From the NCBI GenBank assembly GCA_905221605.1, contig CAJNDS010000249.1, positions 123,386 to 187,385 on the forward strand: DNA of 64,000 nucleotides, written 5' to 3'. The stretch comes from Symbiodinium natans (taxonomy: Eukaryota > Sar > Dinophyceae > Suessiales > Symbiodiniaceae). The translations under genes and the position numbers were made by a program. Positions 20,712-30,025 of this stretch are shown here, in pieces. The notes beneath the pieces are model-generated. The model worked only from the letters and a program-made list of their open reading frames with translations. It was not told the origin of the DNA and ran no database searches. The first letter of the stretch is position 1. Each line of letters starts with the position of its first letter.

Positions 20712-21496
20712 AAGGCAATGTCCTCCTCGAACATCTCTTCAACAGCACCTGTCTTGTAGCGCTTGGTCTTGATGTAGCATGGTGATCCGAACGGTGCCAA
20801 CATGGGGTTTGGAAGTCCCATACGATCGTGCCGTTGCATGACCGCTGCAGCATGGAGAGCCATAGGCCAGACCCCTTTGTGAAGCGCTCCTGCATCTAAC
20901 AGCGTGCGGATTCTCTTCTTGAGGTACTTCACGCCGGCTTCCGCAACACCATTCGAGGCTGGATCATCTCCTTCCGTCGTTGTGGGAATCATTCCCTTTC
21001 CAAGAATCCAGTTTCTAATCATCTTGCTTCTCAGCTCACCAGCCCTATCGCCATGCACCCGATGGAGAGGAAAACCCAGCGCTTTAATGTCCACATAGAT
21101 CCGCTGTAGTGCTGGTAAAACGCTGGCAGCCTTCTTATTCCTCATCGGTACAGCGAAGTAGGCCGTCTCCAACTTCACTGGCTTCTTGAACGATTCCATC
21201 AGTGCGTCCCAGGCCTTCTTCTCCTCCTCCTCGGAGGGCATATCTTCTTCAGGCACTTCATCAGGACCCGACATAGCACCTGCCCCAAAACCATCGGTAT
21301 CTCCCGGTTCCTCCTCCCCTTCAGAGAACTCATCATCCTCTTCTTTCGGGATCGGGTATCCGGCCTCCTCGGTCACGCCAGCAAGCTTCGGAAACCGGTA
21401 AGCACCTATCAGGAAGTAGCGAAGACCCTATGAGTCTGGGGTATAGCCTGGGTGTTTGAGAGGCCCAGCCACATCGATGCTCAGGGTATACGCCAT
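20708..21496 (-). pseudogene. copia integrase catalytic core with in-frame TAG
   Basis: Reading in one frame from about 21496: YTLSIDVAGP carries the first catalytic Asp (codon 21473-21475). A TAG at 21428-21430 interrupts before GLRYFLIGAYRFP. RVHGDRAGEL carries the second Asp, and SNGVAEAGVKYLKKRIRTLL carries the Glu. The second Asp and the Glu are separated by 35 residues, the classic DD35E spacing. The domain contains an unusually acidic insertion (PKEEDDEFSEGEEEPGD) between the first and second Asp. After EEMFEED the frame shifts into the following linker. Confidence 0.85.
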
Positions 21497-22353
21497 AGGG
21501 TGAAGTGTTGCCCTATGCTGCCGCCCGCTGCATTTCTGACGCACACAGCACAATTCCTTTCAAACGGCTGGTGGTTGTTCAAGACGTGATTCCTCCAAGC
21601 CGCTTCCGTTTTCAACCTCGCCACCCTTCTCCTCGTTGGGCTTTGAAGTCCACACCACTCGTTCACGAAGCGCGCCGTGTCCTGGGTGCTCAAGGATCCA
21701 CCCTCAATGCCCACCTCCTCAGCGAACACCTTGTAGGCCCCATCCTCCGCCCAAGTGGCTCCCACCTTTGAAGACGGACACTTTTCCAGGACCAAAGCCG
21801 TTTCAATACGACCACCGCTAACTTGACCTCTGAATCTTGCCATTGTGGAGATCACATTCAGGTAGTGGATCTTTGCTCGGAATCCCTCATCCGTTTGGTG
21901 TTGCATTTCAGACAACGCAACATCTTGAACCACCATCGCCGCAATCTTTCCCTGGAGTGCAGCCCACAGCAGTATCTTCCAAATTTCCACATCACCAGTC
22001 TGACCCCTCAATCTCTCCAAGTCCAGAACCACAGCGTCATGTTTTCCATCCAACGACCATATTGGACCCCGAAGTCGCTCCGTGCGATTCCATCGTAGTA
22101 TCCACGTAGAAGAGCGACTCAACCTTTTCCTCCGCCGTCTATTCACCGGAAGACTCTTCAATCTTTCCCACGGGCTGATGTCCTCCAGGTCGTGGTAGCT
22201 CATCATCTCCTCCTCGGAGATCGCCTTGAGGAACGCTGCCTTCCTCCACGCTTCCTGAGCACACATCACCTCTCGGGTCTCGACATACCTCAGCATAGCC
22301 ATCCACCAGCTTACCTTATGCTCCTGGAGATTCTTCGCCGAGGCCTGGGTCAC
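21481..22353 (-). CDS. copia pre-integrase region with HHCC zinc motif
   Basis: The frame is 290 codons. Most of it has no named domain, but it is colinear with the rest of the polyprotein. Near its end H256-x4-H261-x6-C268-x2-C271 (NHVLNNHQPFERNCAVC) forms the HHCC zinc-binding motif that precedes integrase cores. A frameshift shortly after, at GGSIGQ, ends the frame and the integrase core continues in another. Confidence 0.8.
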   Translation of the reverse strand: MTQASAKNLQEHKVSWWMAMLRYVETREVMCAQEAWRKAAFLKAISEEEMMSYHDLEDISPWERLKSLPVNRRRRKRLSRSSTWILRWNRTERLRGPIWSLDGKHDAVVLDLERLRGQTGDVEIWKILLWAALQGKIAAMVVQDVALSEMQHQTDEGFRAKIHYLNVISTMARFRGQVSGGRIETALVLEKCPSSKVGATWAEDGAYKVFAEEVGIEGGSLSTQDTARFVNEWCGLQSPTRRRVARLKTEAAWRNHVLNNHQPFERNCAVCVRNAAGGSIGQHFTLWRIP

Positions 22354-22354
22354 A

Positions 22355-22628
22355 TCACGTAATTACTTGGTTCTCGAGCTCTTCAATCAATCGCAGATCT
22401 CTTTCATCACCAATTTCGGGACACCCATTGCGAAGGCACAAATCCTCTTTCGTTCCATCCGGACACACCAACCAGCACCCATCTGCATCCCACGACAGAG
22501 AGTATCCCAGGGATCTTATCAGTCGGCCCAGAGGAATGAAGCCCAGGAGTCTTATCATCCACCAGAAGAGTTCCCGCCTCCGTTTTCTTCATGGCCGCAT
22601 GACCTTCACCAGCAAGCACGACATCCAC
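22355..22628 (-). pseudogene. copia protease C-terminal segment, frameshifted
   Basis: The sequence is continuous only across two frames: VVLAGEGHAAMKKTEAGTLL in one (22628 downwards) and FIPLGRLIRSLGYSLSWD...CLRNGCPEIGDERDL in the other (22558 to 22355). The join lies near LVDDKTPGL. This segment normally follows the DSGA protease motif and precedes the pre-integrase region, so at least two indels separate Gag-protease from integrase in this copy. Confidence 0.75.
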
Positions 22629-24526
22629 CGTTCCGCTGTCGCCCCTCGTAAAGCATGAGTGGCCCCTGAATCCAAGAGAGCTCCACGAACTGCCTGTCCG
22701 ATCGTGTCACAAGTCATCCTCAGCACACGCATCTTCTTGATCTCGTCCAAGGCTCTCTCCATCAGGGTTTTCACCTCCGCTGTCTCCGTGGGCTCAAAGG
22801 TGATAGCTCGAAGTGGTCGTGCTGCAGCCTTGTCTTGTCCTGATGCACCCTCATTCGGAAGCGTCACCGGGGTAGTACTTGAGGAGGAACTTGATGGGTT
22901 GCCAACTCCCTCTGCGGTATCCTTGTCCTTTCGCTTGACTCCAGGCACACCACAGTCTTTGACACGATGACTCGTCGACCCGCACGCCAGACACTTCGAC
23001 TTCTTGGCCTCCTTGGACAATCCCGCCATAGTGTGCTTGTACCTGCACTTGTTTCCCCTGGCGCATCCCTTGTCTTTGAGGTAGAACTTGCAGACGTCGG
23101 GCGGTGTAGTCGCAGGAGGGCCTTGATTCTTAGGAGACTCATTGTTTGTTGGTGTCGACGGTGCACTGACACCCTTGACTCTCGGAGGTGAAGCAGACGA
23201 AGTCGTCGCATCGCCAGCCATTGTCCTCACATGGGTCTCCAACTCGGCCAAAAAGTGTTGGTGGTACTGCAGCACAGTGTGGGGCTGAGGGTTGTTGTCC
23301 ACCTGCAAAGAAGCCCTCATCAAGGAGACCCGGAAGGCCAGCTCATTATCTGCTCGAATCACATCCTGCGACAGCCTATCCAATCCCCTCATCAAGATCG
23401 AGGCGTCGGGTTCGACTATCCCAATGCTTCTCGCCCTCTTCAACCACAACAACCACTTCCTGAGGCCCTCTACAGCTTGCATAGACGACTGGCATTCCGG
23501 CGGCGCTTCCAAGTTCTGCAAGATCAACGTCTTCTCTTGCTTGTAGCCCGGCTGGTACACAGTGAGGATTCTGCACATCACCCCCAAGGCCGTGACGTCT
23601 CCATGGGTGATGATGTCTCGTCGTTGCGCCTCAGGAACTGCCGACAAGAGCATCGCTGCCGCCCTCCTTTCCACTCTGGACCACTCTGGCTTCAGAAGTA
23701 GCCCTACAGCCCTAGGCTTCATTTGCAATCGTTGCAAGGGAGAAGCCGCTGCAAATGCCTGACACCACTGCGACGCTTGTCTCAACGTCTCACCCCACCA
23801 CGCCCCGGATGTGTCTGAAATGTCCTCCAGGATGGGGCTGATGTGTGTCATCCAATTGATGAGATCGATAGCAGCGGTCTCCGGGGAGTACTCGTCGAGC
23901 TTTGGCAAATCCTGCATCCCCGGCTTCACCGTCTCGGGTTGACCTTGCTTAAGGCCGGCGGCACTCTGGTTCTTGTTCAGGAGCTCCTCAATGCCTCGGG
24001 CCATTGACAACAGCACCCTTTCAGACGATGACATATTGGTAGTGGAAGTCCCCGGCACCTCATTTGGTCTTGTAGACGACTCCCTGGGTGGACTTAACGG
24101 TCTTCCCAAGCCCAACATCTCCCGAATCGAACGACCTTGTTGTGGCTCAGGCACTGGTGGTGGAGGTACGACAGGCACAGGCGCAGGCTGACATACATTA
24201 GGTATCCCCGGACGCTGTAGACGGTGCTCATCATTATGGTGACGACCAGGTAGTACTTGCGATTGCTCCGGTAGTCCAGGAGATTGTCCACCCAAACTAC
24301 TAAGCCCATATGCTTCACAAAATCCTCGCGATTGACCTGTTGGCTCCCCAGATTGCGCACCTGGTCCATTAACCAGATCCCAACCAAACCCAAGGTAGTA
24401 CTTGCGATTGCTCAGGTAGTCCATGAGATTGTCCACCCAAGACTTGACGTTGAGGGACTTCCCCTCCAAGAATTCCAAGCAAGTCTCCTTGACTTGCCCA
24501 GCCAACATCTCCACCTCCCAACACAA
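22589..24526 (-). CDS. copia Gag (CCCH and CCHC fingers) and protease start
   Basis: The frame is 645 codons. A proline-rich N-terminal part is followed by an alpha-helical Gag region (about 210-450; LINWMTHISPIL, ERRAAAMLLSAVP, LRKWLLWLKRARS). Then comes a CCCH finger, C-x8-C-x5-C-x3-H, at 479-498, and a CCHC zinc knuckle, C-x2-C-x4-H-x4-C, at 512-525. The protease motif LLDSGATHAL has its Asp at about 619. The frame is lost a few residues later. The CCCH finger is unusual for copia Gag generally and suggests an additional RNA-binding surface. A 47-bp block encoding VDNL-x-DY-x-SNRKYYL is present twice (24393 and 24248), the second copy out of frame. Confidence 0.9.
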   Translation of the reverse strand: MCWEVEMLAGQVKETCLEFLEGKSLNVKSWVDNLMDYLSNRKYYLGFGWDLVNGPGAQSGEPTGQSRGFCEAYGLSSLGGQSPGLPEQSQVLPGRHHNDEHRLQRPGIPNVCQPAPVPVVPPPPVPEPQQGRSIREMLGLGRPLSPPRESSTRPNEVPGTSTTNMSSSERVLLSMARGIEELLNKNQSAAGLKQGQPETVKPGMQDLPKLDEYSPETAAIDLINWMTHISPILEDISDTSGAWWGETLRQASQWCQAFAAASPLQRLQMKPRAVGLLLKPEWSRVERRAAAMLLSAVPEAQRRDIITHGDVTALGVMCRILTVYQPGYKQEKTLILQNLEAPPECQSSMQAVEGLRKWLLWLKRARSIGIVEPDASILMRGLDRLSQDVIRADNELAFRVSLMRASLQVDNNPQPHTVLQYHQHFLAELETHVRTMAGDATTSSASPPRVKGVSAPSTPTNNESPKNQGPPATTPPDVCKFYLKDKGCARGNKCRYKHTMAGLSKEAKKSKCLACGSTSHRVKDCGVPGVKRKDKDTAEGVGNPSSSSSSTTPVTLPNEGASGQDKAAARPLRAITFEPTETAEVKTLMERALDEIKKMRVLRMTCDTIGQAVRGALLDSGATHALRGATAERWMSCLLVKVMRP

Positions 24527-24534
24527 TGCCCGAA

Positions 24535-25476
24535 CTACCCGGATTCAAACGTCCAACAGTTCCAGCGTGCGTTGGCTCGGTGCCCTGCTGTGCTCCCATG
24601 AGCTCTCGGCCTGAGGGGAGTAAAGCATTCGCCCTCGCATCGTCCATCCATGCTACTATTCCCATCCACTGCATACCTTGTCTTTCCATCAGGTAAGCTA
24701 TCCACATGGCTTCTTTCTGCTCGCTCCATCTCCAGTTGCATCCTCATCGCTTGCGCCTGTGCCAGGGCCTCCTCGGACTTTCGCCTCTCTTCTTGCAGCT
24801 GGGTCATCACACCTGCCAACTGTCTTTTTACCTCCGCTTGTACATCTTCACGATGCAGGGAATCAGAGGTTCCATCCGAAGGGGCTCCAGGCTGGTTTGT
24901 AGTCGTAGAGCGCGGGGGTTGCAACAATGGAGAAACATTCTGCAGATGTTGCGCCGTGCCCGGTGGCATCAACGAAGGCGAAGTTGATGATGTAGCCCAA
25001 GGTGCTCCTTCCATCGAAGCATTAGTCGGAGTCCAACTTGTCCGCATCTCCTGATGCAAAACCGCACGTTGAGTTCCAGCAGATCCTGACACTGCTGTCG
25101 ACGAAATTCGTTGGAAGAAATCACCCAGTCTCATCATCCATTGCAGTGGTGTCGCCTGCTCACTCGATGCTCGTCCTGCTGTTCGTGCCACATCGTACGC
25201 GCCCGGTTCCGGTTGATTCACAAGCACTGACGGTTCTGTAAGCGGTGAAGGGGCCAAATCTCCCATCTCAGCACGTTGTCTGATTGGCAAGGAAAGTGGC
25301 CGTTCCAGTCCAGTCTCTACCTGACTCGGAGCTTCATCACCTTCGTGACTCTGTCCAGCAGGCCTTCTTGGTCCAGCTCCATTCACCATAGGACACGTCG
25401 TAGATCTCGAATCATGCACCGGTGCAGATGGTGGCAGCAGAGCATCCTGTGGGCTGGCAGCAAGTTGGGCTGTCAT
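24535..25476 (-). CDS. copia Gag N-terminal frame
   Basis: The chosen ATG (25474-25476) gives MTAQLAASPQD and lies inside the primer-binding site; the frame is also open upstream through the whole 5' LTR, so translation could start at an earlier ATG in the LTR. The product is rich in Ser, Pro and Gln. A predicted coiled coil spans HREDVQAEVKRQLAGVMTQL and the following QEERRKSEEALAQAQ. The frame ends at CWTFESG and Gag continues in another frame, so a frameshift (programmed or mutational) is needed to join it to the nucleocapsid part. Confidence 0.7.
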   Translation of the reverse strand: MTAQLAASPQDALLPPSAPVHDSRSTTCPMVNGAGPRRPAGQSHEGDEAPSQVETGLERPLSLPIRQRAEMGDLAPSPLTEPSVLVNQPEPGAYDVARTAGRASSEQATPLQWMMRLGDFFQRISSTAVSGSAGTQRAVLHQEMRTSWTPTNASMEGAPWATSSTSPSLMPPGTAQHLQNVSPLLQPPRSTTTNQPGAPSDGTSDSLHREDVQAEVKRQLAGVMTQLQEERRKSEEALAQAQAMRMQLEMERAERSHVDSLPDGKTRYAVDGNSSMDGRCEGECFTPLRPRAHGSTAGHRANARWNCWTFESG

Positions 25477-25480
25477 AACC
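25468..25480 (-). promoter_or_regulatory. primer-binding site (half-tRNA type)
   Basis: GGTTATGACAGCC directly follows the 5' LTR. Its first eight bases are complementary to UCAUAACC, the anticodon-loop side of initiator Met-tRNA. This matches the mode used by Drosophila copia, which primes from a 5' half-tRNA, and not the common 3'-CCA end. Confidence 0.65.
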
Positions 25481-25778
25481 TGTTGGTACTGAATGTCGTG
25501 GTCATCATCGGGATGGGAGGCAACAGGCATGGAATGATCAGCCATGGAGAATTCAAGGGAGTCGTTTCTTTCCTTCACGAGCATGACAAGTAAGCCTGTT
25601 TTGGCTAGTTCGGGAGTGCTCATACGTACATCTGTGCACACCGTATGAGGAAAGCTTCTGCTTATCACTCCAAGAAAAGGCGACCAAATGTCGCATGCCG
25701 CGCTCATCCTGAGCCTTCGAACGTTCCGGCGATAAGCATCACATCTGCCCAAAGCTTTACATGGCAGGGGTTTTAACA
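25481..25778 (-). repeat. 5' LTR of the copia element
   Basis: 298 bp with TGTT...AACA ends, identical to the 3' LTR except at one base. The minus frame of Gag is open through it. No core promoter motif could be assigned by eye. Confidence 0.95.
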
Positions 25779-25783
25779 CCGCA
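25779..25783 (+). repeat. target-site duplication, right copy (CCGCA)
   Basis: Exact match to 14595-14599 on the other side of the element. Confidence 0.9.
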
Positions 25784-28777
25784 GCCCAAAGGATGCAAAA
25801 CAATTGGCACAAAAGTCAAAAGTTGCTTCCCCGAGTCGTCCATACAATACGTCAGTTCGGCAGCTGAAGGGAGCCGAGCAGAGATGTTGTGTTTTCTTTT
25901 GTGGGTGTATGTTTGTGTAAGCCTGCGTGCGCGCGCCGTGCGCGTGTGTGAGAGAGAGAGAGAGCGCGCAGCAGCGCAGCCGAGCAAAATGGCCCATATT
26001 GAGAGTGAGCTCTCAGATATCTGAGCGCGCTTGGAACCTAGTGTCAGATTTGATGGGCGTTTAGCCTGGCATTGTTCGGACATCGACCAGCATCAACTGC
26101 AGAATCGTCGGAACGGCAGCGATTCGTGCATGGCCCCGGGTCGTGTTGTCGCAGTTGGGATAGAATGCCCTGAGCTGCCCCGTTGCGATCCGTTGCGTGT
26201 GTTTTGTGCGCGTGCCACCAGACAATTGCATCCTGACTGCGACTCAGGATGCTCCCTCAGTGAGTAGGGAGATGGAGAGCGGCAGAAAGCAAGAGAGAGA
26301 GAGAGAGAGACATAGACAGAGGTGACCGAGAGATACATTCACGAAAATATCAGGGAAAGAGACGTCGAGAGAGCGGGTCAGAAAAATCACGTACCAGGCC
26401 GATATAGTCCGATAGTCCACAAACTTATGAGCCGAGAACGCTATAAAAAAGGGAGTCTGTCTGATTCGGAATCGGCCTCTATCGGAAGTGCCCCAGCCGA
26501 TCGGCCCCGATTGAGAACATGGGTCTTCAGGGTAGACGGATAGGCTGGCCTAACAAACAAATTGCTACTTGTGGTACAGTAGTGTCATGTCACGCCGTCG
26601 TGCGCGAACTCGCGACACGGCGTTGTCACGTGGGAAAGCCTGTAGTCACGACACGTCGCGCGAAGCCGTGCCATAAGCATACTCTCGAAGCGAGTTCCCG
26701 AATGCGCACGTGGTCCACAGCAGATGCTTCAGAACTCGGGAAACTAGGATTTCTGTTGTCACGCGCAGGGATTTTAGAACATGCAAATCCCCAGTGTGAC
26801 CGCTGAACGTTACGACTTCTTGTTTCCTTTTCCCCCAGTGATTGCAAGCAACACAGGAAAAATGTTATGGCTTCGGGGTTTGACTGTATCGTCATTTTCT
26901 GGCATGTTGAAACAGGTCCACATGAGGCTGTCGCGAGCTGGCGCGAAGCGCGCTCTAACTCGGGATGAAAACTTCTGGCTACACTACACTGCGCAGGTTG
27001 ACGTTGGGTAATGGCTTTCCTGCAGTGTGCACGCGCAGGAATCAATTGCTGACTGCTTCCCCGCAGCGTGCACAGAGGAAGATGCTGCTGCAAGTGAGTT
27101 CTTCAAGGTCCATGCTTCTTAGCAGGGCTCAACACGAATGCTTCCCCCGCAGTGTCCACGCACAGAGATACAACTTCAAGTGGTTTTAAAAGGTAGGCCC
27201 ATGCTTATTCGCAGATCTCGTTCGGAATGGATTCAGCGCAGTGTGCGCGCATCAAAGGCACGACGTCACACAAGACGTCACTAGCTACTTGTCTGACCAT
27301 ACTTCGGGATTAGGCTTGCACCGCTACGATTGAAAGACCGGCTTACCAGCCTGCACGGTTTAACGGTGTAACTGCTGTTTAAACTAAAAGAAATAGGCAT
27401 GGCAGCCCCCAAGATGCAGGCGTTGCCACACCAGACAGTGACCCCAATAGGCCTGCGAGAGGAGGCGCTCAGCCTGCCTAGCAATTACAGACACCTTTTA
27501 AAGTGATATAAAGTGATTGTGGCTGAGGTGCTTCGGAGAAGGAACCATTACACAGAAGTCCGCAGCCTTTTGTCGTACCTTTGTATGCCGTGTTGAACCC
27601 ATCGAAGCGCAACTGAAGATCAAACTGAAACCCCTCCAATTGAGGCCCGAGTTCGGGGTCCCCTTAAGCGGTGCCTTGTGGGTCAGCCCACCTGGAAAGC
27701 ACCAGCTGGAAGTGTGCCTGCGTGGAACAAATTGGCGAGATCAAGGCAAAGCGTGAAGATTTTGCTGCGGTTGTCTGAGGTCCTTCTTGGGTATCATGAA
27801 ACATTTTAGTAGCCCATCAATTGAGTGACTCCTCGTTGCAGCACGGACTGGGTGTTCCACCTCGGCCAACCCGGCCAGGAGAAGGTCGTCCCAGAAGGTG
27901 ACCCTGACCCGAGGAGTCGAGGAGCTCAGACATTGGGTTCTTGGGAGCAGGCATATGGGGGCATATGAGCATCACTCAAGCTCTCCAAACATCCGAAGAC
28001 CGGCGCCGCTGTCTGAAAAGCCTCCCCCCTAGTTTGAATAGGGCAAATGCATGCCTGATACAAGGGTTCAGAAATATCGCATCATTTAGACCGGTCGTGC
28101 CTGGTAGATAGAAATTTTGGGCTCCAACCCTGTAGGGCCCCTAACTCTATCGGACCTATCGGAGTAGTTCTTGTCTTCTACTCCTGACATGGCTTTATCA
28201 ATTCCGATCAAAGATGCGGAGTAGTTTCGGCAATGGTTGTGGATGCCACTGCCACACAAAAACGTCTCAAAGAACCTGTAAAGTGTTGACGTTCTCCACA
28301 ACCCCGCAACCAAGCCAGGCGGTGTTTTCGATAATATGGGCACGTCATTCATACACTTAGAAAATAGATCTGCGTATACCATGCCTACCCTAAAGTTCTG
28401 ATGAGGCATGTCACTGCTGACAAATAACTCTTAAAGGAAACTCCTAATCAGCGTGAAGCGCTGGAAAAACTGATTGGTTAAGATCTTTGTTTGTAAGGTG
28501 TGTTGCCGTGACCCAAAACCGCCTCTATCAAAGGAGGTGCTATGTAACATATTTTGTTTAGACCAGCATGATTCAGCTTGATTATCTTGTGCTTGTTTAA
28601 AATACTCTCGATGTCCGGCACTCTGGAAATGTCCGGCTCTTCAATTCCACCAGCAACTTGTCCTGCACCCTCAGGTTAAAAATCATGACTGCTGTTGGTA
28701 ATGTCGTTCTGTCCCTCTTGTGTTGGCACTATTATGAGTTTTATTATAACATGCATGTTATCTTCGTGCCTTCTCTC
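25784..28777. other. no gene recognised; (GA)n and imperfect CGCAG repeats
   Basis: (GA)n runs lie at 25950-25966 and 26295-26311. Between about 26560 and 27270 a loose motif recurs, CC(C)GCAGTGTGCACGC or variants, with CTTC/TTCC before it. Open frames are short and lack motifs. No RNA gene was found. Confidence 0.35.
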
Positions 28778-28952
28778 CTGGCTGGCTTCCTTCCTTCATT
28801 TTCCTTTCCTTCCCCTTTCCTCTTCCATTCCTTTCGTTTCCTTTCCTTTGCTCGTTTGTTTGCTTCCTTCCTTCTCCTTCCTTCCTTCCTTCCTGCCTGC
28901 CTGCCTCCCTCTCTCCCTTCCCTCCTTCCCTCTCCCGGCCTTCCTTTTTCCC
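28778..28952 (+). repeat. homopyrimidine tract (CTTC-rich)
   Basis: About 170 bases of almost only C and T, made of CTTC, CCTT and CTGC units. The mirror-like composition could favour triplex (H-DNA) formation. Confidence 0.9.
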
Positions 28953-28999
28953 AAAAACATCTCGGATGTTGGGTTCTCGTTTAGGTTCAAAACGCGAGA

Positions 29000-29355
29000 G
29001 AGCGATACAGGGGAATGGCGGCGCGGGGTGAAAGCGAAACGGGGATGAAGACGAAGCGGGGATGAACGAACCGGGGATGAGAACGAAACGGGTGATCAGA
29101 GCCGCGGGGTGAAAACGAAACGGGCATGAAAACGAAAGGGGGATGGCGTGGGGATCAGAAGGGCCGGATGAAAACGAAACGGGTGAAAACGAAACGGGGA
29201 TGGAGCGGGGATCACGACTCGGGACGAAAACCTAACGGGCTTGAAACGAAACGGGGATCAAGATGAACCGGGCATGGCGCGGGATCACAACGAGACGGAG
29301 CGAAAACGAAACGGGCCAGCGCCTGCGGGGATGAAAACGAAACGGGGATGAAACC
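29000..29355 (+). repeat. purine-rich minisatellite, GAAAACGAAACGGG unit
   Basis: At least twelve variants of GATGAAAACGAAACGGGG, 14-24 bp apart, are interspersed with GGGATCA blocks. All four bases are used but the purine bias is strong. Confidence 0.85.
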
Positions 29356-30025
29356 GATATGAAAATGCAACCGGGAGGGATTTTCGTTGAATGTATTACG
29401 CGGCGCGTACTGCGGCGCGTACTGCGGCGCGTACTGCTGAGCGTACTGCGGCACGTACAGCGGCGCGTACGGCGGCGGGGGAAGCTGAGGGATTTCAGTT
29501 GAATTGTAGTACAAATGTGGTGAATTGTAGTACAAATGTAGCACTGGGAGGACAGAGCCGGAGGGGCGCGAGAGCGGACCGCGGCGCGTACGACGGCGCG
29601 TACGGCGGCGCGTATACAAATGTAGTACTGGGAGGACAGAGCCGATAGAGCCGGAGAGGCGCGAGCGCGGACTGCGGCGCGTATGACGGCGCGTACGGCG
29701 GCGCGGGAAGCTGAGGGATTTTCGTTGAATTGTAGTATATATAATGTAGTGCTGGGAGGACAGAGCCGGAGGGGCGCTAGACGCGTACGACGGCGCGTAC
29801 GGCGGCGCAAGCTGAGGGATTTTCGTTGAATTTTAGTACAAATGTAGTACTGGGAGGACAGAGCCGGAGGGGCGCGAGAGCTGAGGGATTACGTTGAATT
29901 GTAGTACAAATGTAGCCGGAGGGGCGCGAGAGCGGACTGCGGCGCGTACGACGGCGCGTACATGCGCGTACGGCGCAAGCTGAGGGATTTTGTTGAATTG
30001 TAGTACAAATGTTTTATTGGGAGGA
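29356..30025 (+). repeat. GC-rich composite minisatellite with GGCGCGTACGGC units
   Basis: Blocks of CGGCGCGTAC repeats alternate with a longer conserved module holding CTGAGGGATTTTCGTTGAATTGTAGTACAAATGTAG (described by its blocks CTGAGGGATT, TTGAATTGTAG and TACAAATGTAG) and GGGAGGACAGAGCCGGAGG. The CTGAGGGATT block occurs near 29486, 29711, 29813, 29881 and 29979, so there are about five irregular composite units. The alanine/arginine-rich frames through it are compositional. Confidence 0.85.

Larger units (their letters stand above)
14600..25778 (-). mobile_element. Ty1/copia LTR retrotransposon, 11,179 bp
   Basis: The element reads on the minus strand. Both ends are defined: 298-bp LTRs with TGTT...AACA termini, flanked by identical 5-bp CCGCA duplications. 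A primer-binding site abuts the 5' LTR and a polypurine tract abuts the 3' LTR. Domain order is Gag, protease, integrase, RT, RNase H, and integrase before RT places it in copia. Extra modules are a CCCH finger in Gag, an HxD...H domain between integrase and RT, and a membrane segment plus His/Cys motif after RNase H. The LTRs differ at one base (14667 versus 25548), so insertion is recent. The coding region nevertheless contains frameshifts, an in-frame TAG, a small RT deletion and a nested 2.07-kb insertion, so this copy cannot encode an intact polyprotein. Confidence 0.95.
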
